From contig MU839838.1 of NCBI GenBank assembly GCA_030411725.1, positions 496,001 to 560,000 on the forward strand: a stretch of DNA of 64,000 nt, written 5' to 3'. This DNA is from Echria macrotheca. Its lineage: Eukaryota > Ascomycota > Sordariomycetes > Sordariales > Schizotheciaceae. Below the pieces are notes generated by a model. That model was not told the DNA's origin. It worked only from the letters and a program-made list of their open reading frames with translations, and did not search any database. Shown piece after piece: positions 35,298-46,358 of the stretch. Position numbers and translations under genes: made by a program. Positions within the stretch are counted from its first letter, which is position 1; every line of letters starts with the position of its first letter.

Positions 35298-35724
35298 CTA
35301 AAAGCAGCAGTCAAGACACTCGAGACAGCACTCGCACGTCTCGCCGCACAGCCAACAACAGCACATGGCGGCGATGCTACAGCGTGTTAGCTTCCAGCTA
35401 ATGCAAGGATAACGCAGGCATTACCAAGAATAGAGACATCCATGGCTCTTCTCCTCCTTTTGTGGCTGTGGCTGGTAGTTCATCTGCAGTGTCACCTATC
35501 AGTATCACTGAGTCTATCTTACAGAAAATAAAACTACCTGTTGGGTCGGAGGTGGGTAGCCCTGAGGAGGATAGCCTTGAGGCGCGTAGCCCTGAGGGGG
35601 AGGATAGCCCTGAGGGCCCGGGGGAGGGTAGTACCCTCTGTCTTTTTGTTAGGATTTTTTTTTCCGGGGATAGTAGACAAAGTAAATAAACTCACCCTTG
35701 CTGCGGCGGATAAGGCTGAGACAT
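35298..35724 (-). CDS. CYSTM-type Pro/Tyr/Gln-rich mini membrane protein
   Basis: Four short exons: 35696-35724, 35538-35637, 35425-35483 and 35298-35376, giving 88 residues. Introns are 58, 54 and 48 nt; every join is GT-AG and in phase. The N-terminal half is a PPQGY-type repeat region (MSQPYPPQQGG..., then several QGYPPP/QGYAP units). A short charged linker (QPQKEEKSHG) follows, and the end is an extremely cysteine-rich segment (CIAAMCCCWLCGETCECC, then LECLDCCF). This is the cysteine-rich transmembrane (CYSTM) module found in short stress-associated proteins across eukaryotes, anchored at the plasma membrane. The gene is easily missed because its exons are very small. Confidence 0.88.
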
Positions 35725-36683
35725 GGTTCTGGTGGTCAGTGGTGTGAAGTGACAAAAGGTAAGAAACGGAAAATGTGGGCTCGGGAAGTCGGCCTGTCTT
35801 TTTAATACTGCAGCGACACACAAACGGCCAAGCATTGCTGCCGAGAGCCCGTCTGGGCAGAGCCACGACGACACCAATCAAGGACCCTGAGGACCCTGAT
35901 CCTGTGAAGCATCATCCCCGTCGCCAAGAGGGAGGCCAAGAGGGAGGCCCCACGTTGGCAACGCACCTCGTCAGCAGGTGGCCGCGATCGAGTCTCAGCT
36001 TTGATGAGTTGTCCCGAGGCGCAGACAGAAGATACTGTGTTGAATCTCTATCATGTTGTGCTCAGCCTTATCTGGCCAGATTACCAAGGCTGGGAAGAAT
36101 ATTGTCGTTAAACCAAACCCACTCAGCAGTCCATTGAACAGCTACTCTAGATCAGTCAGTGGGTCTGGTCTCCCCAAGCAGTACTCACTCGGGCAGCCAA
36201 ACTCAACGGATGCATGCCGAGCCAGTTGGCTGCCGAGGCTGCCATATTTCACTGTCACCAGCAGTAGAGCAGCTGTTTACAGTTGAAGGAGACCTCTTTC
36301 CAGACTTAGAAGAGCTGTGTAGTTAAAGCTCGCCTCTGATTGGCTGTCACCCACCAAACAGCCCACCCGACGTCATCCCACGCTGCTCTCCAACGGCCAC
36401 TGGTCGGCCTTGCAGCAACCAAAAATGCAAAAGACGAGCCGTCGCGTTGCTCGTCTTTGCTCGTGATACCAGTCAAAGAGCACGCCGCGCAACTGCTGCT
36501 ATATCGAGCCATCGTGTGATTTTTTTGTTTCCCTTCATTCTTGCCACCCTCCTTTTTGGCGCGCCACAGCTGAACAGCAGCAACGACAGCATCGGCTGCC
36601 AGCCTGAGTCTCGCGCAATTCAGAGCTGGCCTCATTCGCGACTCTACACTGCGTACCTCTCGAACTAATTATCGACCCTCACC
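35725..36683. other. Divergent promoter region, no gene seen
   Basis: This lies between the CYSTM gene and the next plus-strand gene. No supported coding sequence. Confidence 0.45.
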
Positions 36684-38244
36684 ATGTCGCGACCGGCGCA
36701 CCCGACCCTGGTGGACCTGCCACCATCGCAGCCAGACACCCCGTCCGAGATGCCGTGAGTCTCAGCTTCCCCAGACGTCAGCCCCGCTAACCCGTCCACA
36801 CAGAGGCACGCCAACCAGCACGACAACCTCCCTCTCGGCCCTCTCGACAACAGCCATCAAGGATGGCCAGCGCGGCCACGCCAACGGTCCCCACCACCGC
36901 GGCCACCACCACAACCTTTCCACCAACAGCCTCGAAGCCGAGCGCGCCGACCGCATCAGCCGCATGACGGGCTTCGGCGGCGTGGCAGCCCTGCGCGGCG
37001 CGCCCCCGGGCTTTGTCTCCAACCCGAACGCACCGAACTACCTCGCACATCAACAACCGCCGCACTTCCCGGCCAACCAAGGCCAATATCCCCCCGGTGG
37101 CCCCACGCCCCCCGCTGCCGGGTTTCCGACTCTCGGCAGTCTAACGCCAGCCTACTTCGACGCCGCAGGCCAGCCCTTTGCCGCCACTAAGATGAGCACC
37201 GTCGGTTCCGCGAGCGCTACGGACTCTGTCGCCGGCCGGAGTCGGACGAGCCCGACAGAGACTGGGGACGGATCAAGAGGGCGGTTTGACGATGACGATG
37301 ATGACGACGACGACGACGAGGTAACGCACCGACACCACCGCGGCGACGACGACGATGACGATGATGACGACGACCAGCGGAGTATGGACACGAACCAGCG
37401 CGAGACCGAGATCGACATGGACTCGGCAAGCGGGTACATGAACGGGGACGGCGGCGACAGAGACGGGGATGGCGACGGCGACGCGGTCATGGACGACGAC
37501 ATGCTCGCGACGCGGAGCATAGGCGGGTTCGACATGGACCGCATGTCGGACGACGGCAGTGCGAGTCTCGTCGGCTTCGGCGAGGGCGCGGGGAGTACCG
37601 TCTCGGGGCCGATTTACCACCGTCGGCCGCTACCCCCACAACCGCCGGGCGGGATCGTATGGGGACTAGAGCGGAGCAGTTCTGGTCTGAGCGAGCCGCA
37701 GGGTCGACGGGACACGATACCCCGCAGCCTCGAGCGGGATGGGAGCAGTCTGAGTCTCGGCGCGAGTGTAGGCGCTGGAGGAGGGGGTGGTGGTGAGACG
37801 CCCGTGAGCCAGTCGGCCGTGCAGGAGCGGCGCGAGGCCCTCATGGTGGATGGAATCGCGCTCGACGGGGCGAATACCACGGCCATCGCCATCCCGGCGG
37901 ATGATGATGTGTTTGTCGATACCGCGGCGCGCGGACCGGTCCCCGTGGTGCCGGTGCCGGTGCAGGCTACTATGAGCGCTATTAGGGAGACGCAGCAGCC
38001 GCATTCGCATCAGCATCAGTTTCAGCAGTACCAGCAGTACCAGCAGCAACAGCAGCAACAGCAGGCGCAGGCGCGGCAGTTGTTGAATAGCAACAACAGT
38101 AGTAGTTCAAGAGCTGAGGCGGAGCGGATTGTAAGGGAACGGCTGGATAACGGCGAGGCGAGGGTGGGGAGTTCTAGGGATGTGATGGGGAGTCCGCATG
38201 GGAGTGAGCCGCTTGGTCGGTTTTATTTTGAGGAGCGGAGGTAG
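36684..38244 (+). CDS. Disordered Asp-run / Gln-rich fungal protein
   Basis: Two exons, 36684-36754 and 36804-38244, with a 49-nt intron, giving 503 residues. The N-terminus (MSRPAHPTLVDLPPSQPDTP) and the blocks NSLEAERADRISRM, LTPAYFDAAGQP, KMSTVGSASATDS, VSGPIYHRRP, AVQERREALMVDGIA, RGPVPVVPVP and the C-terminal GRFYFEERR look like conserved islands separated by low-complexity linkers. Two aspartate runs of about ten residues each flank a His-rich patch (about 190-220), and a Gln-rich run (CAG/CAA codons) occurs near residue 440. I do not recognise a named domain. It is probably an intrinsically disordered nuclear or scaffold protein; function unknown. Confidence 0.8.
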
Positions 38245-40064
38245 GGGGTTGGCGTTTTGGTGTTTTTTTGGGGTGGTGCTTTATGGAAGCGGTTTTATTA
38301 TGTGGTATTATTGCAGGCTTGGTCTGGCTGGTATGATGGTATTATGCTCCCACGAGGGGGGAGACGCACGTTTCGCACTTGGACGTTGATGATGAGGATG
38401 TGTGGGTTTATGAAAGTGGTTATGAAGGCTCTGTTCTGAACTGGTTGAGGTGGTTGTGCTCTTTCTGATGGCAATGCCTCTCTCTCTTCTGACGAGGGAA
38501 CGTTTTTAACGAATGGAGGGAGAATGATATGACAGAGTGATGTGTGGATTGCTTGTGTCCGCTCGTCCTGTTCAGCTGTTCAGCGATGTATTGATATAAT
38601 ACTTTAGTTGACAGTAATGTCCGAGGGGGTTGATGATGATGATGCGCCAAAAGATATAAAGATATGGCTCATTGCCGCGCCTGTTGTGGTCTATTCAGGG
38701 AGCAAATTGGCCCATGTTATGAGGAAGAAGAATACGGGACAATGAGGCTTGAACGGTGATGTTGAGCCAACTGACTTGTGTATGATGATGCGATGATGTG
38801 ATGAGATTAGTCCAAGTACCAGCGTTTATATATAGGTGAGCCAGAGCTTACTGTTGTCCTCTCTCTTTCTGTTCCTCTTCCTCTGCCCCTAGCCCCGTCA
38901 TCAGGATTCAAAGTCAGGTAGCTAGCTAGATAGACACGACGTGACCGTCTCAACACGACCCGAGACCCGAGCGAGGCCAAGGCCATTCAAAACCCTCTCC
39001 CCTCGCCCTCCTCTCCCGCTAGACTAGTCTCCCTCTTTCACCTTCCAACCTTCCGACTCGGCAATACCATGGTTGGTAGGTAGGGTAGGTAAAAAGTTAA
39101 GTCAGCTCAGCTACTTACTTCTCACGGCCAACGGAACTGACACACCCACCAGCAGCCAGCAGTCTATCCTCAGCCCCCGCCCGCCCGTTTTGCTCGAGGT
39201 AAAAAACAACAAGAGCTGTTACATGTTCCGCTCTAACTCTCTACTTATGGGTGGGAGTGGATTGTCTAGCGAACTACCTAATTAACGAGGTACCGCTTGC
39301 TCATCATCCCTCATCCCCCTTCCCAGACCTGACCTGCTGCAGACCACTCTATACTTCTTCCCATGGGAAAACTTCAAGAACCCATCTTGGGAGGGATAAC
39401 TGTTCTCTACTCTATGCTCATGCTCGAGATCCCAGACTCACAGCCCATGCCTTCGACGTTAATCTTGACCAGGTGACCGAGAAAGCTCTCAGAGGCCTTG
39501 CCAACTCTTCTCAACTCCCCGACGAGACAACCACCAGACTAGGTAGGTTACACACCACGCTGGTTGGGTACAAGCATCGCAGGTTCGCAGGTCACTGATA
39601 GAACACCACCACACCATGAAACACATCACCAGCCTCAGCACATGTCACGTAGAGACCACCACACACACACAATGGCCGATATCACCAATATATCACTACC
39701 CACGTTTCGATATTAAGTTCCTCCTCAGAGACTACCATACATACCAAAGAGTTTCTCCGTCCGTCCGCTAGCCGAATGGCTGAACACAATCTCTCTCTCT
39801 CCCTCGCTGCAGTGGCTGGTTTACAATCTCTCGAGCCGCTCGCAATTCCTTTCTTTCACGCTTTCCTTACCCATCCGACCATTCCTGCCTGCCTGCTAAC
39901 CATTGCGCCAAAGAAAAAAAGCAACGCTACCTAGGTATGTAGAGAATCCCGAAAATTAAACACCACACGCCCATGCAGAGATGCCCATGCAGATGCGGCG
40001 CTCAACGAGAATCAGAACCATATTCACACTCCATACTAGCCCAGACGCAAAAGGCAAGACCCTC
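38245..40064. other. 1.8 kb intergenic region, no gene seen
   Basis: Convergent 3' flanks. It contains GATGAT and CACACA short repeats and a TACCTAGGTA palindrome at 39928-39937. No supported gene. Confidence 0.45.
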
Positions 40065-43000
40065 CTACTCCTCGTCGTCTTCGTCCTCCTCCTCGTCCGC
40101 CACTTGGAGTCTAGCCGGGATATCCTCCATATCATCCATCGAGCTGCTGATCACGCTCTTCACACTCTTCGCATCGGGGTGCTGAGTACCATTGACATGA
40201 GTCTCCTGAGAGGGAAGATTATTCCATCCCCAGCTGGACTCAAGACCCAACCCTCCATCCTGGGACTTCCTCGGGCGCGGAGTGGCCTCTTTATCGCCAC
40301 CACGCGGGGTGCTCCCGACTCGTGCCTTCTTGGCCGACCGAGGGGTCGTCGCCTCATCGTCTTCCGCCGCTTGGGTCAATCGGGATCGTTTCTTGGGTGA
40401 CTTCTGTTTCTTGGGCGACTTTTGTGTGGCTCCTCGCCACGCTTCATCCAACATGTCGGGCGAAGCGGCCTGAGTCTGCTGGGTTTGTCGCGGCGTTTCG
40501 GAGACATCATCCCGAGACGGCCGAGAACTGCGTGCCTGCTTAGAGGCACGAGGAGTCCGCTCTTGCTCTTCGTCATCGGCGGTCCGGGAAAGTTGGCTTC
40601 GTCTCTTCCGACTAAATGCCGAGAAGGCCTCCAGGGCTTCAGCCGAAATTTCCTCGTCGGCATCATCATCCACGACGTCAGCCTCCCTGGTCTTGCCAGC
40701 CTTTGACTTTCTCGCACTTGAAGACTCATCTCGATGCTTCTTTGAGTACGTCTTTGCCCGCTTGCTCGGAGGCGCCATCATTGGCTGCGAGAGAGGTAGC
40801 TCCGGGCTAGGGGAAATGGAGCTGGGGCGCACGGAGCTTGGTGGCACGGTCCTCGGCTGTGAGCTAGGAGGTGCTGAGCTCGCTGGCATAGAGCTGGCCG
40901 GTGCCGAGCTCGCAGGCTCTGTCCTTGGCTGTGAGCTGGGTGGTGGTGACTGTTCCTCGTCCGACTGCGATTTTGGTGGCTGCGAACTGGGCGGCGGCTC
41001 CTGTGTAAGCGCCGCTGGCTTGTCCCCGCCGAGCTCGACACTCCGTTCCCTTTCACCACCCCCTGGCGTCCGCTTGGGAGTACGCCTCGGCGTCCTCTTC
41101 GGCTTCGGAGTAGAACGCTCTTCGTCCAAGTCACTTGAAACATCCGATGACCCTCTCGGCGGCCTGTTGACATCTTCTTGTTCGCTCTCCTCTATCTCAT
41201 CCCCAGAAGAGGCGTCGACAAATTCGGCTGACTTTGGCGCCTTCCTGCTGAATATAGACACCTTTTTCTTACTAGACACAGATGCCCTCTGGGTGCTGGC
41301 GCCGAATTGCATGGAAGCTCTAGGTGTGCGATATTTCCGCGGCTTCTTTGCAGACTGCGAAGAACGCCGCGCATTGCTGACACTTGATGAGTCTTGCGGT
41401 GCTTCGTCTTCGTCGGTATCATCGTCGAGTTCATCATCGACCTCATCATTGTCAAACTCTCCAGTCTCTTTATACCGATCCACAAGCCGCTTTGCACACT
41501 TTTTCGCCGCCATGGTCTCCCAACCAGGTACCATCTGTCGAAGTTGATCCCAGACCATCTCGAGAGCCTTGCATTCGTACGCACCACGAAAGACGTCCGT
41601 GTTAATCTTCGTCCAAGGGATACGCGAAACCTTGTGAGCCGTAGACTTGCTGATCGCCTCCAGGAGATTCAGCTTTTCAGGCGTCGTGATCCTTTTGATG
41701 TCTCTTCGGGCGGCTTTGTTCCTCCACGACGAGCTGCTTGGAAGAACAGCCAATATCGTATCGGGAATATCCCGCTCGGCGCATAACTGCCGCCATTTTT
41801 TCTGGCACTGCAGCCGGCTGCGAGTCTTGCCCATGGCTTCGGAAACCAGCTGCCAGTTGATAAGTCCGGTTACAGTCTCCTCCGAAGAATCTATGAGAGA
41901 CTGGTCCTGACGAATGCGGGTGATAGCATCCCGAACGGCCTCGTAAAGCTGGTCCTCTTCTTCCTTGCTCCAGTAGTCCCGCTTGAGTTTGTCGCCACAG
42001 ACCAGTAGGTTCCGATAGCGGTCTCTCACGTCGTGCTGGTGCCGGTTCATAAGGCTTCCGATCTTTGACCAGCTTGGGCCGTGTTTGTCGTAGAGCGACA
42101 AGATAAGCTCGTCTTCATCCGGTCTGAAAGTGCCCCGGGCGCCAAAGTTGTGAAAGTTGTGTCGACACCACGCGATCAGCTTCTGCCTCCGGCGCGTAGT
42201 GCAGGCGTCGCACACCTCATTCCACAGCTGCTTGTACATTGGGTTTTTTTGTTTCTGGGGGTTCTCGTGGATCATGTCATTCACCTTCTCCTGTGTGAGG
42301 TCGTGCATATCTCGAAACCTCTCCACAGCGGTGCGGCATTGTTCTTCCTCGAAGTCTCTGAGAGCACCCGTGAGGTATTCCCCGTCGAGCAGCAAATCAT
42401 CGTCCTCGGCAGGTTTGGCAGCAGATTTGGCTTTCTTCTGATTAGGCGTCTTCTGCTTGGGGGTCTTCGGCGTCTTCTGCGTGGACGGCTTCTCCTTGGC
42501 TGATCTCTGGCTTGTCTTGTTCCGAGCCTTCGTGGTGCCTTGCTTGCCGGAAGCCCCCTCCACTTCATCGTCGGGCACTTCGGAAGATGCTTGTTCAGCC
42601 TCCTCTTGTTGGCGTTCAAAGAAGGCCGTCTTTGGTTTCCTGCGTGCTGGCTTTGCTGAAGACCTAGGGGCTGAAGACTGAAGGGCTGTTGAGCGTCCTG
42701 CGTCATCTGCATCATCCTCGTCGCCCCCCTCGTCCTGGTGACGCTTGCGCCCGTTGCTGCGCTTTTCTGGAGCAGCTTTCGACTTTGGCCGCTTTGTTTG
42801 AAGTTGGTGTCTCCCTCTGGCAGGGGTCTCCTCGACTTCCCCGGTCGCATTAGCTTGGCTGGAGCTTCCAGCCTCTGAACCCCAACCATGTTCCTCATCA
42901 GATCCCTCTCCCTCCTTCTCTGAGTCGCCATCTTGGGAGAAATGGATGGTCCTCTTGGCGACCTTGGTAGCCATTTCTCGCCCGCGGACACGCGCCTTCT

Positions 43001-44687
43001 TAGACCCGGCTCTAATCGCAGCAGAAGACTGGGTAGCATCCGCCTCCGGTGTATCAGTCGGCTTTTGCGGGTCACCGCTTGCGGATGAGTTTGGAGCTTC
43101 AGAGCTGGCGTCGTCCTGGCGTTCGTTGTCATCGGCTTCGTCGCGTTCGTCAGCTTCGTCTGGTCCGCCGACTTCATCCGGTTCCTCGGCCCCGTCCGAT
43201 GGGTTAAGTTGATCATCTTCATCCGGCTCCTCGGCGTTCTGTGAATCGCTCATTGGAACCATTGGCGCGTCATCAGGCCCGATTTCAGAAACAGATTCGA
43301 TAGATAGCTCGCGATTCCTGTTCCTTGTTATCTTGGGGCTCGCAACGGACTCGATGTCGTCTTCGATGTCGTCCTCAATGTGCCGATGGCGCCGAGCGAA
43401 CCGAGAAGACCCGTTGTCGGAACCCTTGGAACCAGAATCGGAATCAGGTAGTGGCCGCTGTCCAGGCTGCGGCGTCTGTCCGCTTTCACCCTCGCCCGGC
43501 AACATCTGCTCGTCATTTGGAGCCTCGGGAGCTGGCTGGAAGGGCACCTCGGAGGCGTTCTGCGACGCGCGACGGTCTGCGTAGAGTTTGGCAAGCAGGT
43601 CCGAGTTCCCGTTCAGGTGTGACTCGACGATCGACGCCCCCGGAGCGAGGGAGTCATTGGAGGCATCCTCGGTTGGGGCAAAAGGTGAGGCGAGTTTAGG
43701 TCGTTTGGGTGATTTCTGACTGTCGCTGTTTCGCTTCCGCTTCGTCGATGGGGACTTGACGCTAGAAGGAATGACCTCGTCATCAAATGGTCCTTCATGG
43801 CCTTCGGTGATTGATGCCAGGGTTCCCCGTTCATTGCTCTTCGCCTTCTTCCGAAGCGCGGCTGCTGTTGGTGGGGGAGTAGCGGGCACCGTGATCTGGG
43901 CGGCGTTGGACTCGTCTGCTGTCTGCCACGATGGTCCCGATAGACGCTTCTTCTTCTTCCTTCTCGGCGAAGCTTCTTCCCGTCGTTTCCTCTTCTCTCC
44001 GGAATCGGGCGCATTGTCGACGGGGCTAGGTGGGGGTAACTTCGGCAGCTCTGGCTCTGGCACTTTCTCCTGCTCGAGCTCTAGTTCTTTCTCTGACTCA
44101 GGCTCTTCCTGCCGTTGTGCTGTGAGATCGGCGTCGGGTTCAGGCTCAGGCTCTCGGGAGGAATCCAAGGACTTGTGTTTCCTCTTCTTCTTTTTCTTCG
44201 GCTCTTGTTCTGGCTCAAGGTCGGCGTCAGGTTCAAGCTCGAGCTCGGGGGAGGTGGCGCCCAGGGACTTGTGCTTCTTCTTTTTCTCTGACACCTGCTG
44301 CTCGGGCTCGAGGTCGGCCTCGGGTTCAAGCTCGGTGTCTACGGCGCCCAAAGACTTGTGCTTTCTCTTGTCCTTTTTCTTCTTGTCCCTCTTCTCTTTC
44401 TTTTCCCTCTTTTTGTCCCGTTTCGACTTGCGCTCTCCGTCGACGGGTTCCGAGGCTGGCCCTTCAGGAAGATCCCCGATGGTGGCGCGTTGTTCTGGCA
44501 TGGTCGAGGGAAAATCGGGCAGACCATCTGTGGCTCCGCTGCGGCGGGATTGGATATCAGGCCGATTTCGGGGGTCATTGTAACGAGGTAATGGGGAGGC
44601 AGATCCGCTGCGAGAGCTGTCGTACTGCTCGTCGTTCTCAGCTTCGGGCTGGGTTGACTGGCCGGTGAACGAGCGCAACCAGTTCAT
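40065..44687 (-). CDS. Large Myb/SANT DNA-binding protein (Reb1/TTF-I-like)
   Basis: A single exon of 1540 residues starting at the ATG in GCAAAAATGAAC (MNWLRSFTGQ). The N-terminal half is highly charged and disordered: lysine-rich blocks (about 88-210) with a KHKSLG repeat, then Ser/Glu/Asp-rich tracts. About residues 770-990 form the DNA-binding core: FRDMHDLTQEKVNDMIHEN, LWNEVCDACTTRRRQKLIAW, a first SANT/Myb repeat (FRPDEDELILSLYDKHGPSW ... RDRYRNLL, near 855-900), then YWSKEEEDQLYEAVRDAI ... SRLQCQKKWRQL. A third Myb-like segment (IPWTKINTD) follows. The order matches fungal Reb1/Nsi1 and animal TTF-I factors that bind rDNA terminators and promoters. The C-terminal third is again disordered and ends in an acidic tail (EEEDEDDEE). 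Confidence 0.87.
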   Translation of the reverse strand: MNWLRSFTGQSTQPEAENDEQYDSSRSGSASPLPRYNDPRNRPDIQSRRSGATDGLPDFPSTMPEQRATIGDLPEGPASEPVDGERKSKRDKKREKKEKRDKKKKDKRKHKSLGAVDTELEPEADLEPEQQVSEKKKKHKSLGATSPELELEPDADLEPEQEPKKKKKRKHKSLDSSREPEPEPDADLTAQRQEEPESEKELELEQEKVPEPELPKLPPPSPVDNAPDSGEKRKRREEASPRRKKKKRLSGPSWQTADESNAAQITVPATPPPTAAALRKKAKSNERGTLASITEGHEGPFDDEVIPSSVKSPSTKRKRNSDSQKSPKRPKLASPFAPTEDASNDSLAPGASIVESHLNGNSDLLAKLYADRRASQNASEVPFQPAPEAPNDEQMLPGEGESGQTPQPGQRPLPDSDSGSKGSDNGSSRFARRHRHIEDDIEDDIESVASPKITRNRNRELSIESVSEIGPDDAPMVPMSDSQNAEEPDEDDQLNPSDGAEEPDEVGGPDEADERDEADDNERQDDASSEAPNSSASGDPQKPTDTPEADATQSSAAIRAGSKKARVRGREMATKVAKRTIHFSQDGDSEKEGEGSDEEHGWGSEAGSSSQANATGEVEETPARGRHQLQTKRPKSKAAPEKRSNGRKRHQDEGGDEDDADDAGRSTALQSSAPRSSAKPARRKPKTAFFERQQEEAEQASSEVPDDEVEGASGKQGTTKARNKTSQRSAKEKPSTQKTPKTPKQKTPNQKKAKSAAKPAEDDDLLLDGEYLTGALRDFEEEQCRTAVERFRDMHDLTQEKVNDMIHENPQKQKNPMYKQLWNEVCDACTTRRRQKLIAWCRHNFHNFGARGTFRPDEDELILSLYDKHGPSWSKIGSLMNRHQHDVRDRYRNLLVCGDKLKRDYWSKEEEDQLYEAVRDAITRIRQDQSLIDSSEETVTGLINWQLVSEAMGKTRSRLQCQKKWRQLCAERDIPDTILAVLPSSSSWRNKAARRDIKRITTPEKLNLLEAISKSTAHKVSRIPWTKINTDVFRGAYECKALEMVWDQLRQMVPGWETMAAKKCAKRLVDRYKETGEFDNDEVDDELDDDTDEDEAPQDSSSVSNARRSSQSAKKPRKYRTPRASMQFGASTQRASVSSKKKVSIFSRKAPKSAEFVDASSGDEIEESEQEDVNRPPRGSSDVSSDLDEERSTPKPKRTPRRTPKRTPGGGERERSVELGGDKPAALTQEPPPSSQPPKSQSDEEQSPPPSSQPRTEPASSAPASSMPASSAPPSSQPRTVPPSSVRPSSISPSPELPLSQPMMAPPSKRAKTYSKKHRDESSSARKSKAGKTREADVVDDDADEEISAEALEAFSAFSRKRRSQLSRTADDEEQERTPRASKQARSSRPSRDDVSETPRQTQQTQAASPDMLDEAWRGATQKSPKKQKSPKKRSRLTQAAEDDEATTPRSAKKARVGSTPRGGDKEATPRPRKSQDGGLGLESSWGWNNLPSQETHVNGTQHPDAKSVKSVISSSMDDMEDIPARLQVADEEEDEDDEE
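44070..44363 (-). repeat. In-gene KHKSLG repeat
   Basis: Three degenerate copies (about 30 residues each) in the Myb protein. Each has a lysine block, KHKSLG or KHKSLD, then a stretch of Glu/Pro/Leu/Asp repeats (ELEPEADLEPEQ in the first copy). The copies have diverged but keep the motif order. Confidence 0.75.
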
Positions 44688-46358
44688 TTTTGCGGCGAAG
44701 CATGCGTGAGAGGGTTGGGTCAATCTTGAGGAGGAAAAGTGGTGTTGAGGTGGTTGAGTTCCACAAGTGCGCGAAGTTCTGGGGAGACGTGAAGCGCGAC
44801 GCGTATTTCTAGGTGGTTGGGGACAGTGCAGAAAATTATTGCGCCGTCAAAGTCAATTGCGCAAGTGGAAATGGATTTGGCAAAGTCCCCTTACCCATCT
44901 GCAGACTGCACATTCAACCATGGATCAGTCCGTCAAGTGCCGGTGTTGAATAGGGTAACTAATTGTATTGCTAATTGTGCAGAAATGGAACAATAGGTAG
45001 TTAAAATTCGGTTTTGCAGCTAACGTTCGTGCAGCGATTAACGTTCGCAGCAAACGGCAAGCGCAGCTGGAGGGCCTCCAGTGGAGGCGCGCGTGACACG
45101 CCCAGTAGAAGCACTGGACTGCACACTGGAGACGCACTGTGCAGTGAAAAGAATTCAAGTGAATTGACAATCCAATTGTCGGTCTGTTTGTCGTCCAAAC
45201 TTCTCGAGTCCGGGTCAAGTACCCCGCCGATGTCGGGACGGTTCAGGTCTGTTTGTGGTTGGCCAAACTCCCGGACTTTGCAAACGGGAAATCCTATCCC
45301 TGGGATTATTTTGGTGAGGTAACAATGCCCATTGAACCAAAGAGAGCAAACACAACCGACTGGGCCGTGAGCGCATTCACGTACATCATTCTAGCCCAAG
45401 TGATTTATTTTATCCCTATTTGGTGAAAGACGCCTAGAACGAAGCTCTCTCGTGGTCTCAGGAATGCTATATACAATGTTGGACTAAATATTGTTAGTCT
45501 CCGATCACAAAAAATCACAATGACTGACCCCATTGTGGCTCATGTCGTTTGCCATCATGACTCCTGTCTCAACGGTAGCCCAACTCCATCACAAGGGGGG
45601 CTACTTATTGCTGCCCAGAGGAACCTTGGTTACGCAGCGCTTGGTTACAAGGAGGGTGTCATGAAATCGGCATAGAGTCAACAATGACATGGTCACGGTC
45701 ACGCATCAGACGTCGTATGTATCGTCCAAAGACTTTTACAATGCAGCGAGCCTACTATTACAGGAAAGAAAGGAAGAAAAGCAAACAGAACACTGAGCCT
45801 ACTCCCACAAGAAAAAGGAAAAGCAAAACTGAAGCAGCAAACAAACGAGACGAACGTCAGAATCCCCAGAGAAACAAACGAAACCCCAAAGCACCGCAGA
45901 CAAACGAGACGCAACCCAACTGGGACGGAAGACAGAGAAGAGACTTCGTCCTGGAGCGTCTTGGGCCTGCTGGTAGGTAACAAACTAGAAGCCCCTTCTT
46001 CGGCCGTCCAAGCGGACGATGCCCGACTCCACATCGGCGATGTGCGCGTTTGTCCATGCATGGTCCCGTCACCCTCACCATGGCCTCAAATTCCCTTGCC
46101 GCCATCCTGCCCAGTCGGTGAGCCGCTGTCACCGCACACCCAGCGAACCAGCCGAATAAACTCCGGCGACCAGCCCACCACATCCATCCCGTCCTCCATC
46201 CGCCGCCTGCCCGCGGCCACATCCCAACCCCATCCTCCATACCTCCCAGCCCAGCCACCACCACCACCAATCCATCCATCCCGTCCCTCCACTTCCCCAG
46301 GAGCCCGCAGCAGATCACCAGCCCATGAGACTAGCCAGTGATCCGCCCTCGCCCCGCC
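44688..46358. other. 1.7 kb intergenic region, no gene seen
   Basis: Upstream of the Myb gene start. Short frames on both strands have no family features. An A-rich stretch occurs at 45760-45900. Confidence 0.45.

Noticed and set aside
40693..41547. 284-codon plus-strand frame inside the Myb gene
   Set aside because: It is antisense to a well-supported 1540-codon frame. The Ser/Gly-rich reading is the reverse of Glu/Ser/Pro-rich codons.
42281..43222. 313-codon minus-strand frame inside the Myb gene
   Set aside because: It lies in a shifted frame of the same strand, Arg/Pro-rich and without features; the Myb frame carries the conserved domain.
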